Positions 41,126 through 50,510 are shown, counted from the stretch's first letter. The stretch: DNA of 64,000 nucleotides from Aliihoeflea sp. 2WW (GCF_000497755.1 NZ_AYOD01000015.1:219264-283263), one strand, 5' to 3'. Numbers and translations: made by a program. The notes: generated from the letters alone by a model not told the origin.

Positions 41126-42382
41126 ATGGAAAAATCCTCGAACGAAAAGCCGATCGCGATCGTCGGCGCGGGCATCGTCGGCGTATCGACCGCCATCTGG
41201 CTGCAGCGCGCCGGCCATCACGTCATCCTCGTCGACCGCGCCGGGCCGGGTGAAGGCACCAGCTACGGCAATGGCGGCGTGCTGGCCTCGGCCGCCATCG
41301 TACCGGTCACCGTTCCCGGCCTCTTGAAGAAGGCGCCGGGGATGCTCTTCAGTCCTGACCAGCCGCTTTTCCTCAAATGGTCCTATCTGCCGCGCCTTGC
41401 ACCCTGGCTGCGCCGCTATCTCTCCCACGCCACCGCCGACGAGGCCCGCCGCATCGCCGCCGCCCTGCACCCGATCATCGGCGACAGCCTCGCCGATCAC
41501 CAGGCGCTTTCCGCCGGCACCGACGCCGCGAAGTGGCTGGTCCCGTCCGACTATGTGTTCCTCTACCGCGACCGCGCAGCCTTTTCCGCCGACGCCTTCG
41601 GCTGGTCGATCCGCCGCGACCACGGTTTTGAGTGGGATGAGCTGGAAGGCCCGGCTCTGCGCGCCTACGACCCGGTCTTCTCGCCCGCCAACGGCTTCGG
41701 CATCCGCCTGAAGGACCATGGCCGCATCGCCGATCCCGGCCGATACGTGAAGGACCTCGCCGCCCATGCCGAGGCGAACGGCGCAAAGATCATCACGGCA
41801 AATGTCGATGATTTCGTCATCGAGAACGGCCGCGTCACCGGCCTGCGCGCCGGCGGGCAGACGATCCCCTGTGCCGGTGTCGTCGTGACGACCGGCGTCT
41901 GGTCGAAGGCGCTCGCCGCGAAACTCGGCGTCAACGTGCCGCTCGAAAGCGAGCGCGGCTATCATCTGGAATTGTGGGAGCCGAGCGCCATGCCGCGCTC
42001 GCCAGCGATGATCGCGGCGGCGAAATTCGTCGTCACGCCGATGGAGAGCCGCTTGCGCCTCGCCGGCATCGTCGAGTTCGGCGGTCTCGACGCCCCGCCC
42101 TCGCGCGCGCCCTTCGATCTCCTGATGCGCAACATCCGCGCGGCGATTCGCGACCTGACGTGGAAGGACACGAAAGAATGGATGGGCCACCGCCCCGCCC
42201 CTTCGGATTCGATTCCCGTCATCGGTCCGGCGCCGAAGATTGCCGGTGCGTGGCTCGGTTTCGGCCATCACCATGTCGGCCTCACGGGCGGCCCGAAGAC
42301 GGGCCGTTTGCTGGCGCAGCTTATTTCTGGCGCCAAGCCGAATATTGACCTTGCGCCCTACGCGCCCGCGCGCTTTGATTGA
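41126..42382 (+). CDS. FAD-dependent amino-acid oxidoreductase (DadA-like D-amino acid dehydrogenase)
   Basis: A 418-residue DAO/DadA flavoprotein. The Rossmann motif is IVGAGIVGVSTAIWLQRAG, and later blocks are GTSYGNGGVL, VVTTGVWSKALA and GFGHHHVGLTGGPKTGRL. It would oxidise D-amino acids (or a related amine) to keto acids, passing electrons to the quinone pool or oxygen. The start at 41126 is chosen for the conserved N terminus. It heads a probable operon with the TRAP transporter and is divergent from the racemase. Confidence 0.87.
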   Translation: MEKSSNEKPIAIVGAGIVGVSTAIWLQRAGHHVILVDRAGPGEGTSYGNGGVLASAAIVPVTVPGLLKKAPGMLFSPDQPLFLKWSYLPRLAPWLRRYLSHATADEARRIAAALHPIIGDSLADHQALSAGTDAAKWLVPSDYVFLYRDRAAFSADAFGWSIRRDHGFEWDELEGPALRAYDPVFSPANGFGIRLKDHGRIADPGRYVKDLAAHAEANGAKIITANVDDFVIENGRVTGLRAGGQTIPCAGVVVTTGVWSKALAAKLGVNVPLESERGYHLELWEPSAMPRSPAMIAAAKFVVTPMESRLRLAGIVEFGGLDAPPSRAPFDLLMRNIRAAIRDLTWKDTKEWMGHRPAPSDSIPVIGPAPKIAGAWLGFGHHHVGLTGGPKTGRLLAQLISGAKPNIDLAPYAPARFD

Positions 42383-42439
42383 AGCTTGAAGTTTCTCGTC
42401 AGAAGAACAGCCCCAAGGGCAACAGGAAGAGGGTCGAAA

Positions 42440-43414
42440 ATGAAGAAAATTGCATCCGTGCTGGCCTCGACGGCCATCGTCTCGATGGCATCGAGCGCCG
42501 CATTCGCCGAAAAATGGGACATGCCGCTCGCCTATCCGGCGACGAATTTCCATTCCGAGAACGCTGCCGTCTTCGCGCAATGCGTGACCGATGCCACCGG
42601 CGGCGAGCTCGAGATCGTCACCCATCCGAACGGCGCGCTCTTCGCCGGCAACGACATCAAGCGTGCGATCCAGACCGGCCAGGCGCCGATCGGCGAACGC
42701 CTCATTTCCGCGCACGCCAACGAGAACCCGCTCTTCGGCGTCGATTCCATTCCCTTCCTCGCCACCTCCTTCGACGATTCCCACAAGCTGTGGGACGCGG
42801 CCACCGAGGAAATGACCAAGGTCCTCGACGAGCAGAACCTCGTCTACCTCTACGCCGTCGCCTGGCCGCCCCAGGGCCTCTACGCCAAGAAGGAAATCAA
42901 TTCGGCAGCCGACCTTCAGGGCGTCAAGTTCCGCGCCTACAACGCGGCCACCGCCCGCATCGCCGAACTCGCCGGCATGGCGCCGGTGCAGATCGAGGCG
43001 GCAGAACTCAGCCAGGCCCTGTCGACCGGCGTCGTCGAAAGCTTCGTGTCGTCCGGCTCGACCGGCGTCGATTCCAAGGCCTGGGAAAACCTGACACACT
43101 TCTACGACGTGCAGGCATGGCTGCCGCGCAATGTCGTGTTCGCCAACAAGGATGCCGTCGAGGCGCTGGATGAGGAAAGCCGCAACGCGCTCATGACCTG
43201 CGCGAGCGAAGCCGGCGAGGCCGGCAACGCCAAGGCCGAGGAACTGACGGCCGGCTATCTGAAGACGCTCGAGGAGAACGGCATGACCGTTGCCGAGCCG
43301 TCGGACGAACTGCGCGCCGAGCTCGCAGCCTTCGGCGAGACGATGACGACCGAATGGGTGGAAAGCGCCGGTGATGCCGGGGCGACCATCGTCGAAACCT
43401 ACCGCGCCGAATAA
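42440..43414 (+). CDS. dctP: TRAP transporter solute-binding protein DctP
   Basis: A 324-residue periplasmic binding protein with signal peptide MKKIASVLASTAIVSMASSA. The conserved arginine that holds the substrate carboxylate is in LQGVKFRAYN, and the family tail follows. It delivers an organic acid or similar anion to DctQM. A stable hairpin after its stop lies before dctQ, a common way to make more binding protein than permease. Confidence 0.92.
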   Translation: MKKIASVLASTAIVSMASSAAFAEKWDMPLAYPATNFHSENAAVFAQCVTDATGGELEIVTHPNGALFAGNDIKRAIQTGQAPIGERLISAHANENPLFGVDSIPFLATSFDDSHKLWDAATEEMTKVLDEQNLVYLYAVAWPPQGLYAKKEINSAADLQGVKFRAYNAATARIAELAGMAPVQIEAAELSQALSTGVVESFVSSGSTGVDSKAWENLTHFYDVQAWLPRNVVFANKDAVEALDEESRNALMTCASEAGEAGNAKAEELTAGYLKTLEENGMTVAEPSDELRAELAAFGETMTTEWVESAGDAGATIVETYRAE

Positions 43415-43430
43415 GCGCCCAACCGAACGA

Positions 43431-43460
43431 GGACCCGGCGCCACGCCGGGTCCTTCTCTT
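43431..43460 (+). terminator. intercistronic hairpin/terminator between dctP and dctQ
   Basis: The stem GGACCCGGC/GCCGGGTCC is followed by TTCTCTTTTT. It probably attenuates expression of the permease genes relative to dctP, since no promoter is evident before dctQ. Confidence 0.75.
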
Positions 43461-43483
43461 TTTCCGGCAAAGCGGAGCAGGAC

Positions 43484-44017
43484 ATGAATGGCGCGGGGCG
43501 CGTGATACGCCGGTCGCTCGATGCGATCTATGACGGTGCCGGCTTCCTCGCCGCTCTATGCCTCGTCGCGATCCTGGTCGTGATCATGGTGCAGGTCGCG
43601 GCGCGCTGGCTGGGCATCACGGTGCACGGCCCGGCCGAATATGCCGGCTATCTGATGGCCGCCGCATCCTTCCTCGCCTTCGCCCACACGCTGAACCGAG
43701 GCGCGCACATCCGCGTCGGACTGCTCTTGAACATCCTCGGCGAACGACGGTTCTGGGGGGAACTCTGGTGCCTGCTCGTCGCCTCGGCGGCGGGCATTTT
43801 CCTCGCCTGGTATGCGTGCAAGGCCGTCTACTGGTCCTGGAAGCTCGGGGATATCAGCCAGGCGCAGGACGCCACCCCGCTCTGGATCGTCCAGACCCCC
43901 GTTGCGGTCGGCGCGATCATCCTCGCCGTCTGCTTCGTCGACAATCTCATCACCCTTCTTCTGACCGGCCGGGACAACATTCGCCCAGACCTCGAAGAAC
44001 AGAGCCGGGCGGAATAG
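43484..44017 (+). CDS. dctQ: TRAP transporter small permease DctQ
   Basis: A 177-residue membrane protein with four helices (about 22-42, 55-75, 97-117, 140-160), the standard DctQ topology. It bridges the binding protein and DctM. dctM follows four bases later, so the two are co-translated. The motif VMVQVAARWLGI is typical. Confidence 0.92.
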   Translation: MNGAGRVIRRSLDAIYDGAGFLAALCLVAILVVIMVQVAARWLGITVHGPAEYAGYLMAAASFLAFAHTLNRGAHIRVGLLLNILGERRFWGELWCLLVASAAGIFLAWYACKAVYWSWKLGDISQAQDATPLWIVQTPVAVGAIILAVCFVDNLITLLLTGRDNIRPDLEEQSRAE

Positions 44018-44021
44018 GCCG

Positions 44022-45347
44022 ATGGAACCCTTTTACGCGATCGGCATCTTCCTTTTCGTCCTCTTCCTCCTGCTCGGCTCGGGCGTCTGGATCGGCCTCG
44101 CGCTGCTCGGCGTCGCCTATGTCGGCATGGAGATGTTCACCATGCGCCCGACCGGCGATGCGATGATGACCGCCGTCTGGCGCTCCGCCTCGTCCTGGAC
44201 GCTGACCGCCCTGCCGATGTTCATCTGGATGGGCGAAATCCTCTTCCGCACCCGCCTGTCGGAAGACATGTTCAAGGGCCTCGCGCCGTGGATGGCGCGC
44301 CTGCCCGGCGGACTGATGCACACCAACATCGCCGGCTGCGCCGTCTTCGCCGCGGTGTCCGGCTCATCTGCCGCCACGCTCACCACCGTCGGCAAGATGA
44401 CAATTCCCGAGCTGCGCAAGCGGCAATATCCCGAGCGCATGGTGATCGGCACGCTCGCCGGCGCCGCCACGCTCGGCCTGATGATCCCGCCCTCGCTGAC
44501 GCTCATCGTCTACGGCGTCTCGATCAACGAGTCGATCACCTCGCTCTTCATCGCCGGCATCATCCCGGGCCTCGTCCTCGCCGGCCTTTTCATGCTCTAC
44601 GTCGTCGGCGTCTCGCAGATTTCGAAGACCTACACGCCCGTCCCCGAGCCCAAGATCAGCTTCATGGAGAAGGTGAAGCGCTCGCGCTTCCTCGTTCCAG
44701 TTTTGCTGCTGATCCTGCTCGTCATCGGTTCGATGTATACCGGCATCGCCACGGCCACAGAGGCCGCCGCCATCGGCGTCGTGGGCGCGCTGGTGCTTGC
44801 CGCCGCGCAGCGCTCGCTCACCTGGTCCGTCTTCGTGGAAAGCCTGATGGGCGCAACGCGCACCTCCGCGATGATCGCGCTGATCCTCGCCGGCGCCGCC
44901 TTCCTGACGCTCGCCATGGGCTTCACCGGCCTGCCGCGCGGCCTCGCCGCCTTCATCGGATCGATGGAACTCACCCAGTTCCAGCTCATCATGGTGCTGA
45001 TGGTGTTCTACATCATACTCGGCTGCTTCCTCGACGGCATCTCGATCGTGGTGCTGACGATCGCCATCGTCGAGCCGATGGTGCGCCAGGCCGGCATCGA
45101 CCTGATCTGGTTCGGCATCTTCATCGTCGTGGTGGTCGAGATGGCGCAGATCACGCCGCCCATCGGCTTCAACCTCTTCGTGCTTCAGGGCATGACCGGG
45201 CATCCGATGAGCTACATCGCGCGCGCGGCCTTCCCGATGTTCCTGATCATGTTCGCCATGATTCTGCTGCTTGTCGCCTTCCCCGAGCTTGCGACCTGGC
45301 TTCCCGACCAGGTTCGACCGGTTCGCGGCGTCACACCGGCGGCATGA
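44022..45347 (+). CDS. dctM: TRAP transporter large permease DctM
   Basis: A 441-residue protein with about twelve membrane helices, which form the sodium-coupled transport channel. The sequence AGAATLGLMIPPSLTLIVYG is the diagnostic DctM block, and a second repeat follows (EMAQITPPIGFNLFVLQG). Its stop overlaps the start of a BASS-like transporter gene by four bases (ATGA). Confidence 0.95.
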   Translation: MEPFYAIGIFLFVLFLLLGSGVWIGLALLGVAYVGMEMFTMRPTGDAMMTAVWRSASSWTLTALPMFIWMGEILFRTRLSEDMFKGLAPWMARLPGGLMHTNIAGCAVFAAVSGSSAATLTTVGKMTIPELRKRQYPERMVIGTLAGAATLGLMIPPSLTLIVYGVSINESITSLFIAGIIPGLVLAGLFMLYVVGVSQISKTYTPVPEPKISFMEKVKRSRFLVPVLLLILLVIGSMYTGIATATEAAAIGVVGALVLAAAQRSLTWSVFVESLMGATRTSAMIALILAGAAFLTLAMGFTGLPRGLAAFIGSMELTQFQLIMVLMVFYIILGCFLDGISIVVLTIAIVEPMVRQAGIDLIWFGIFIVVVVEMAQITPPIGFNLFVLQGMTGHPMSYIARAAFPMFLIMFAMILLLVAFPELATWLPDQVRPVRGVTPAA

Positions 45348-46270
45348 TCCTGCTGCGGTTCGCCGCGCGGCACGGCCGGGCGATCCTCATCGCCGGCCTC
45401 GTCGCCGGCATCGCCCTGCCCGGCCTCGCCTTCGCAATGCGGCCGTGGATACCCGAACTCGTCGCTGCCATGCTGTTCGTCGCGGCCCTTCGCATCGGCC
45501 CCCGCGCGGCCTTCGGTGCCGCGCGCGACTTCGGTGCGGCGGTCGGCATCGCCGGGCTCTATCAGGTCGTGTTCCCGCTGGTCGCCGTCATGGTCTTCAT
45601 GGCCTTCGGCTGGAGCGGCGTCTTCGCCACCGCCATCATCCTGATGCTTGCCGCCTCGCCGATCTCCGGCAGCCCCAACATCACCCTGATGACCGGCAAC
45701 GACCCCGCCCCGGCGCTGCGCCAGCTCGTCATCGGCACGGCGCTCCTGCCCCTGACCGTCATCCCCGTCTTCTGGCTGACGCCCGATCTCGGCAATCTGT
45801 CGGACGTATTCGCCGCCGCCGCCCGGCTTCTCGCATTGATCCTCGCCGCGACCGGCCTCGGCTTCGCCCTCCGCGCCACAATCCTGCGCGATCCCGCGCC
45901 CGAAACGCTGGTCGCGATCAATGGCGCGTCGGCCGTCCTGATGGGCGTTGTGGTGATCGGTCTGATGTCTGCGGTGGGCCCGGCGGTCTTCAACGACCCG
46001 GCCGCACTTGCGCTCGCGCTCGCCGTCGTCTTCGCGGCGAATTTCGGCCTTCAGGTCGCCGCCGCCACCGCCCTGCGCGCGACCGGCCGCCGCCACCTCG
46101 CCGCCCCGCTCGGCATCGTCGCCGGCAACCGCAACATCGCGCTCTTCATCGCAGCCCTGCCGGCGGCGGTGACCGACCCGCTGCTGCTCTTCATCGGCTG
46201 CTACCAGATCCCGATGTACCTGACGCCGATCCTGCTCGGGCGGTTTTATCGGGATGATACGGCAACGTAG
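45344..46270 (+). CDS. BASS (bile acid:sodium symporter-like) family membrane transporter
   Basis: About 308 residues, almost entirely hydrophobic, with eight or nine helices. The GSPNITLMTG and GIVAGNRNIALFIAALP stretches resemble BASS-family symporters. The start is within ATGA, overlapping dctM. Pairing of a TRAP transporter with a BASS-like protein is unusual. It may export the product or import a co-substrate. Family assignment is by general pattern and moderately certain. Confidence 0.68.
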   Translation: MILLRFAARHGRAILIAGLVAGIALPGLAFAMRPWIPELVAAMLFVAALRIGPRAAFGAARDFGAAVGIAGLYQVVFPLVAVMVFMAFGWSGVFATAIILMLAASPISGSPNITLMTGNDPAPALRQLVIGTALLPLTVIPVFWLTPDLGNLSDVFAAAARLLALILAATGLGFALRATILRDPAPETLVAINGASAVLMGVVVIGLMSAVGPAVFNDPAALALALAVVFAANFGLQVAAATALRATGRRHLAAPLGIVAGNRNIALFIAALPAAVTDPLLLFIGCYQIPMYLTPILLGRFYRDDTAT

Positions 46271-46271
46271 C

Positions 46272-46422
46272 CACCCCCCTCTGCCCTGCCGGGCATCTCC
46301 CCCTCAAGGGGGGAGATCAGTCTCGTCAGCCTGCCGCGCTTTCTTTCAAGGTTTGGGCGCGAAGACGAAGCGCGTGATCTCCCCCCTTGAGGGGGAGATG
46401 GCCGGCAGGCCAGAGGGGGGTG
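46272..46422. repeat. intergenic inverted repeat, type B, copy 2 (composite)
   Basis: Arms of the CACCCCCCTCTG family at 46272-46318 and 46377-46422 are similar to those at 30732. A 58-base insert in the middle is unlike the other copies. It sits between convergent genes (BASS and RidA). No gene is inside the 196-base gap. Confidence 0.82.
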
Positions 46423-46466
46423 CGACAGAGCGCGACTTCAGCCAGCCAGGCCTTCTTGCGGAAATG

Positions 46467-46811
46467 TCAGCCCTGCGCCGCGATCACGATGATCTCCACC
46501 TTGTACTTCGCCGCCGCCAGCTTCGCCTCGCCGGTCGCGCGCGCAGGCGTGTTCGCCTTGTCGACCCAAGCATCCCACGCTTCGTTCATTTCTGCGAAAT
46601 TCGCCATGTCGTCGAGCCAGATCTGCGCCGACAAGATGCGCGACTTGGACGAGCCCGACAGCGCCAGAAGCCGGTCGATCTCCTTGAGGATCGATTCTGT
46701 CTGCGCCTTCACCGTGTCGCCGTCGCCGACCTGTCCGGCGAGATAGACGACGCCGTTGAAGATGTTGGCCTGGCTCATGCGCGGGCCGGTCTCGTGCCGG
46801 GTGATGGTCAT
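46467..46811 (-). CDS. RidA family imine/enamine deaminase
   Basis: A 114-residue YjgF/RidA protein. Conserved pieces are NGVVYLAGQVGDGDTV, ARATGEAKLA (active-site arginine) and KVEIIVIAA. RidA-type proteins hydrolyse reactive imines formed by amino-acid or amine metabolism. It is the last gene of a six-gene minus-strand run with a nitrilase-family enzyme and an ABC importer, which fits amine catabolism. Confidence 0.9.
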   Translation of the reverse strand: MTITRHETGPRMSQANIFNGVVYLAGQVGDGDTVKAQTESILKEIDRLLALSGSSKSRILSAQIWLDDMANFAEMNEAWDAWVDKANTPARATGEAKLAAAKYKVEIIVIAAQG

Positions 46812-46822
46812 AAAGAGCTCCT

Positions 46823-47596
46823 TCAGGAAGTGAGATCGGCCAGATAGGAATTGGCCTCTGCCGAAGCTTGGTAGCGGCTCGGATCGAGCTCCGCAACGAG
46901 AAGCGCCTCCCCCGTCTCGCCGGCCTCCGCCAGAAGCGTCCCGTCCGGCGCGACGATCACCGACAGACCGGTATAGGCGAAGCGCTCATCCGCCCCGCAA
47001 TGGTCGACATAGGCCAAGAACACCTGGTTCTCGAAGGCGCGCACCGGCACCAGCTTGCGCGCGATGAACGCGTCATGGTCGCTCGCCGGCAGCGCCGTCG
47101 GCACCAGCACGACGTCGACGCCTGCCTTCGCCAACCGGCGCACATTCTCCGGGAACTCGACGTCGTAGCAGATCAGGATGCCGAACTTCAGCCCGCCCCG
47201 CTCGAAGGTCACGGCCTCGGGCTTCGCCTGTTCGAACAGCCCGCGTTCATAGGGACCGTAGAGATTGCATTTGCGGTAGATCGTCGGCACCGCCTCGCCG
47301 TCAACATAGACGGCGCTGTTGCGCAGCGTTTCGCCGTCGCGCTCGGAGAACCCGGCGAGGATCGCGACCCCGGTCTCCGCCGCGATTTCGGCCAGCCGAG
47401 CGACCTGCGCGCCCTCGGACGTCTCGGCCTTCTCGCGCACTGCGCGACCCGCACCATAGCCGGTCAGCGCCAGTTCCGGCGCGATCAGGATCGACGCGCC
47501 CTTGGCCGCCGCCTCGCGCGCCGCACGTTCGATCTTCGCCAGATTGGCGGCGACGTCGCCCGGCACGCTCTCCATCTGGTAGGCGGCGATCTTCAT
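46823..47596 (-). CDS. nitrilase-superfamily carbon-nitrogen hydrolase
   Basis: A 257-residue amidase with the Glu-Lys-Cys triad: Glu41 (APELALTGYG), Lys109 (IYRKCNLYGPYE) and Cys143 (ILICYDVEFPE). Members include N-carbamoylputrescine amidase, ureidopropionase and omega-amidases. The start shares ATGA with the upstream permease stop, so it is tightly co-expressed with the importer. The substrate should be a carbamoyl, ureido or amide compound but is undetermined. Confidence 0.9.
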   Translation of the reverse strand: MKIAAYQMESVPGDVAANLAKIERAAREAAAKGASILIAPELALTGYGAGRAVREKAETSEGAQVARLAEIAAETGVAILAGFSERDGETLRNSAVYVDGEAVPTIYRKCNLYGPYERGLFEQAKPEAVTFERGGLKFGILICYDVEFPENVRRLAKAGVDVVLVPTALPASDHDAFIARKLVPVRAFENQVFLAYVDHCGADERFAYTGLSVIVAPDGTLLAEAGETGEALLVAELDPSRYQASAEANSYLADLTS

Positions 47597-48396
47597 CAGC
47601 TTTCGTCCGACGACAGCGCGCCGAGAAGTCGCGGCAGGTCGCCGAACCGCGCCACCAGCCCGAAGATCAGCGCTGCAAGCGCGACGAAGAACACGGAGAC
47701 TGACGCCATGGTCGGCGTATAGCCGTAGCGCAGCGCGTTGAAGATCTTGATCGGCAGCGTTTCCATGGTGAACCCCACGGTCATGTAGGCGACGATGTAT
47801 TCGTTGAGCGACAGCACGAACACGAAGGCGAAGCCCGATACCAGATAGGGCAGGATGAGCGGCAGGACCACCGTTCGCAGCACGGTCCGCTCGCTTGCGC
47901 CCATGGTCGACGCCGCTTCGACGAGCGAGCGGTCGATGGAGGCGAAGCCGAGGGTCAGGGTCACCAGAGGCAGCGTGACGAAGAAGATGCCGTGCGAGAT
48001 GATCGCCGTCCACCACTGGCCGTAGGCGCCCGCCGTCGTCCAGAAGGTCAGGAAGCCGAGCGCGGTGATGACCGGCGGCAGCACGAAGGGTGCGACGCCG
48101 AGAAGCTGGAACACATTCGCCCAGGGCGCGATCCGCCGCCACAGGAACCAGGCGAGCGGCAGCGCGATCAGCACCGCCAGCGTCGCCGCCAGCGTCGCCA
48201 GCAGCAGCGAATTCATCAGCGCCTGCCGCCAGCTGTCGTCGGTGAAGATCGCGGCATACCAGGAGAGCGAAAAGCCCTGCGGCGGGAAGGTCAAATTCTG
48301 CCGCTCGTTCACCGAAACGCCCGCGACGACGACGATCGGCGCGGCGAGGAAGATGGCGACGAGCGCGAGATAAAGACGCGTCAGGGCCGTGCTCAT
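47596..48396 (-). CDS. ABC transporter permease, spermidine/putrescine type (PotC-like)
   Basis: A 266-residue inner-membrane permease with six helices and the EAA cytoplasmic loop (SLVEAASTMGASERTVLRTV). It pairs with the other permease to form the importer channel. Its start overlaps the upstream permease stop (ATGA) and its stop overlaps the nitrilase gene, so expression is strictly coupled. The assignment to polyamine-type importers rests on sequence layout and partner genes. Confidence 0.88.
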   Translation of the reverse strand: MSTALTRLYLALVAIFLAAPIVVVAGVSVNERQNLTFPPQGFSLSWYAAIFTDDSWRQALMNSLLLATLAATLAVLIALPLAWFLWRRIAPWANVFQLLGVAPFVLPPVITALGFLTFWTTAGAYGQWWTAIISHGIFFVTLPLVTLTLGFASIDRSLVEAASTMGASERTVLRTVVLPLILPYLVSGFAFVFVLSLNEYIVAYMTVGFTMETLPIKIFNALRYGYTPTMASVSVFFVALAALIFGLVARFGDLPRLLGALSSDES

Positions 48397-49247
48397 GCCG
48401 CCTCTCCCTTGCGCCCTACGAGCAGCGTCAGCCCGACCATCGCCAGCGACATGAGAACGAGGAACACGGCCATTGCCGCGGCGAACGGCATGTTCGACTG
48501 GTAGATCGCCTGGTCGGTGATCAGCACCGACAGCGTCCAATGCTGCGGCCGGCCGAGAATCTGCGGCAGGAGATACGCGCCGAGCGCGAAGACGAAGACC
48601 ATGATCAGCGTCGCGACGATCGTGTTGCGCAGCCCCGGCACGACGACGTTGAAGAAGGCGCGGATCGGCGACGCGCCCAGCGTCCGCGCGGCTTCCGTCA
48701 GCGTCGGGTCGAGCCGCACGATGGCGGGATAAAGGATCAGCACCGTATAGGGCAGCGCCTGGTACACCATCGCCGTCAGCACCGCGCCGAAACCGGGGAA
48801 GAGCGCCCGCGGTTCGGCCATCAACCCCGCCCAGACGAGGAGGTTGGTGATGCCGGCCGTGCGGGAAAACAGCGTCGACCAGGCAAAACCGATGATGACT
48901 TCGGAGAGCGACAGAACGGACAAAAGCGCGACCAGCCAGACCACCTGCACCCGCCGGCTGGCCTTCGAGATCAGCCAGGTGAACGGGAACCCGATGGCCA
49001 CGCACACCAGCGCGACCACGACGGCAAGCATGATGGAGAACCCGAGCACGCCGCCGAAGAAGGCAGAGAGAAACCGCTCGTAATTGTCGAATATGAAGGC
49101 CGGCGTGTAGAACCCGCCCTGTTGGCGCTGGAAGAACGAGACGGCGACCATCGTGCCGAACGGCACGACGAAAAAGGCGACCAGCATGAAGCCCGGAAAG
49201 ACCAGCGGCGCGTAATCCGCAACGCTCTTCGGCGCCTCGCGTCTCAT
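48393..49247 (-). CDS. ABC transporter permease, spermidine/putrescine type (PotB-like)
   Basis: A 284-residue permease with six helices and EAA loop TLTEAARTLGASPIRAFFNV. It forms the heterodimeric channel with the PotC-like protein. Its start overlaps the stop of the ATPase gene (ATGA at 49244-49247). Length and organisation are normal for the family. Confidence 0.88.
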   Translation of the reverse strand: MRREAPKSVADYAPLVFPGFMLVAFFVVPFGTMVAVSFFQRQQGGFYTPAFIFDNYERFLSAFFGGVLGFSIMLAVVVALVCVAIGFPFTWLISKASRRVQVVWLVALLSVLSLSEVIIGFAWSTLFSRTAGITNLLVWAGLMAEPRALFPGFGAVLTAMVYQALPYTVLILYPAIVRLDPTLTEAARTLGASPIRAFFNVVVPGLRNTIVATLIMVFVFALGAYLLPQILGRPQHWTLSVLITDQAIYQSNMPFAAAMAVFLVLMSLAMVGLTLLVGRKGEAA

Positions 49248-50281
49248 GACTTCAGCACCACCGCGCTTTGCGCCGGGATTCGCACGCCCACCTTCTGCCC
49301 TGCGGCAAGGTCGGAGCGGTCGCGCGGCGTCGTCACGGCGACGATGGTCGTGCCGGAAACGTCGACGAAGGTTTCGATCGTGCCGCCGAGATCGCGCACG
49401 AAGGTCACGGTTCCGGCCAGGACGCCTTCGCCTGGCGCGGTGATCTGCACATCCTCGGGCCGCACGGAGAGCGTCGCCATGCGCGCGCCGTCGACCATCG
49501 CAACATCCGGCAGGGCGGTGCCAAGCGCGGTGACGCGGCCGATGCTGTCGCTTTCGACAGCGATAAGATTGGTCGAGCCGATAAAGCCGGCGACGAAACT
49601 GTCGGCCGGGCGGCGATAGATTTCGACCGGTGGTGCGGCCTGCCTTATGCGCCCTTCGCCCATGACGACGACCAGATCGGCCATGGTCATCGCCTCGCGC
49701 TGGTCGTGGGTCACGACGATGGTGGTGATGCCGAGCTGCTGCTGCAACTGGCGCAGTTCCACCTGCATCGCCTCGCGCAATTTGGCGTCGAGCGCCGAAA
49801 GCGGCTCATCGAGCAGGAAGAGGCGCGGCGAGATGGCGAGCGCGCGGGCGATCGCGACGCGCTGGCGCTGGCCGCCGGAAAGCTTGGCGACGGGACGCTT
49901 CGCAAAATCAGGCAGATGGATGAGCTTCAGGAGTTCGTCGACCCGCCCGCTCTGCTCGGCCTTGGACGCACCGCGAATGCGCAGCGGATAGGCGATGTTG
50001 TCGCCGACATTCAGATGCGGAAACAGCGCCAGTGACTGGAACACCATGCCGAAATCGCGCTTGTGCGTCGGCGTCGCGGTGATGTCCCGCCCGTCGACGA
50101 CGACCTGCCCCGAACTCGGCTCCTCCAGCCCCGCAATCATGCGCAACAACGTCGTCTTGCCGCAGCCCGACGGGCCGAGCAGGCACACGAACGTGCCCTG
50201 CGGCACGTCGAGGCTGACATGGTCGACGGCCTTGAAGTCGCCGAATTTCTTGGTGATCGCCTTGAGCGCGAGACCCGTCAT
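49244..50281 (-). CDS. ABC transporter ATP-binding protein, spermidine/putrescine type (PotA-like)
   Basis: A 345-residue ATPase with Walker A GPSGCGKTTLLRMIAGLEE, signature LSGGQRQRVAIARAL, Walker B FLLDEPLSALDAKLREAM and a C-terminal TOBE domain. It powers the importer. Translation is coupled to the downstream permease. Upstream, about 100 bases from its start, is a structured repeat element. Confidence 0.93.
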   Translation of the reverse strand: MTGLALKAITKKFGDFKAVDHVSLDVPQGTFVCLLGPSGCGKTTLLRMIAGLEEPSSGQVVVDGRDITATPTHKRDFGMVFQSLALFPHLNVGDNIAYPLRIRGASKAEQSGRVDELLKLIHLPDFAKRPVAKLSGGQRQRVAIARALAISPRLFLLDEPLSALDAKLREAMQVELRQLQQQLGITTIVVTHDQREAMTMADLVVVMGEGRIRQAAPPVEIYRRPADSFVAGFIGSTNLIAVESDSIGRVTALGTALPDVAMVDGARMATLSVRPEDVQITAPGEGVLAGTVTFVRDLGGTIETFVDVSGTTIVAVTTPRDRSDLAAGQKVGVRIPAQSAVVLKS

Positions 50282-50379
50282 CGCCGTCCCGTCTTTCCGA
50301 TGGTCCGGGCTGCAAACGCAGCCCGGAAGATTGTGGTTCCGACGCGCCGAGCAGGTGCACTGCGGTCGGGCGCGTCGAG

Positions 50380-50500
50380 ATTCGGGTCAGGGCGAGCCGA
50401 AAACGGTTGGCTTCGAGAACCGGAGCGGAGCGTACTTTTCGTACGTGAGCACCGGAAGCGCAGAAGACTGCCGTTTGCAGGCCGTCCTGGCGTGAATATC
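50380..50500. repeat. structured intergenic element, copy 2 (between binding protein and ATPase genes)
   Basis: This has the same core as copy 1 at 21850-21968, with outer stem AAACGG (50401-50406) and CCGTTT (50471-50476). The T-A pair of copy 1 is replaced by C-G, a compensating change. Nested GCTTC/GAAGC and CCGG blocks and a GTAC tip are conserved. It starts about 11 bases beyond the stop of the binding-protein gene. Confidence 0.8.
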
Positions 50501-50510
50501 GTCGCGCCCG

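Noticed and set aside
46272..46422. Insertion sequence or MITE with target duplication
   Set aside because: No transposase, no clear flanking duplication, and similar palindromes recur without coding content.
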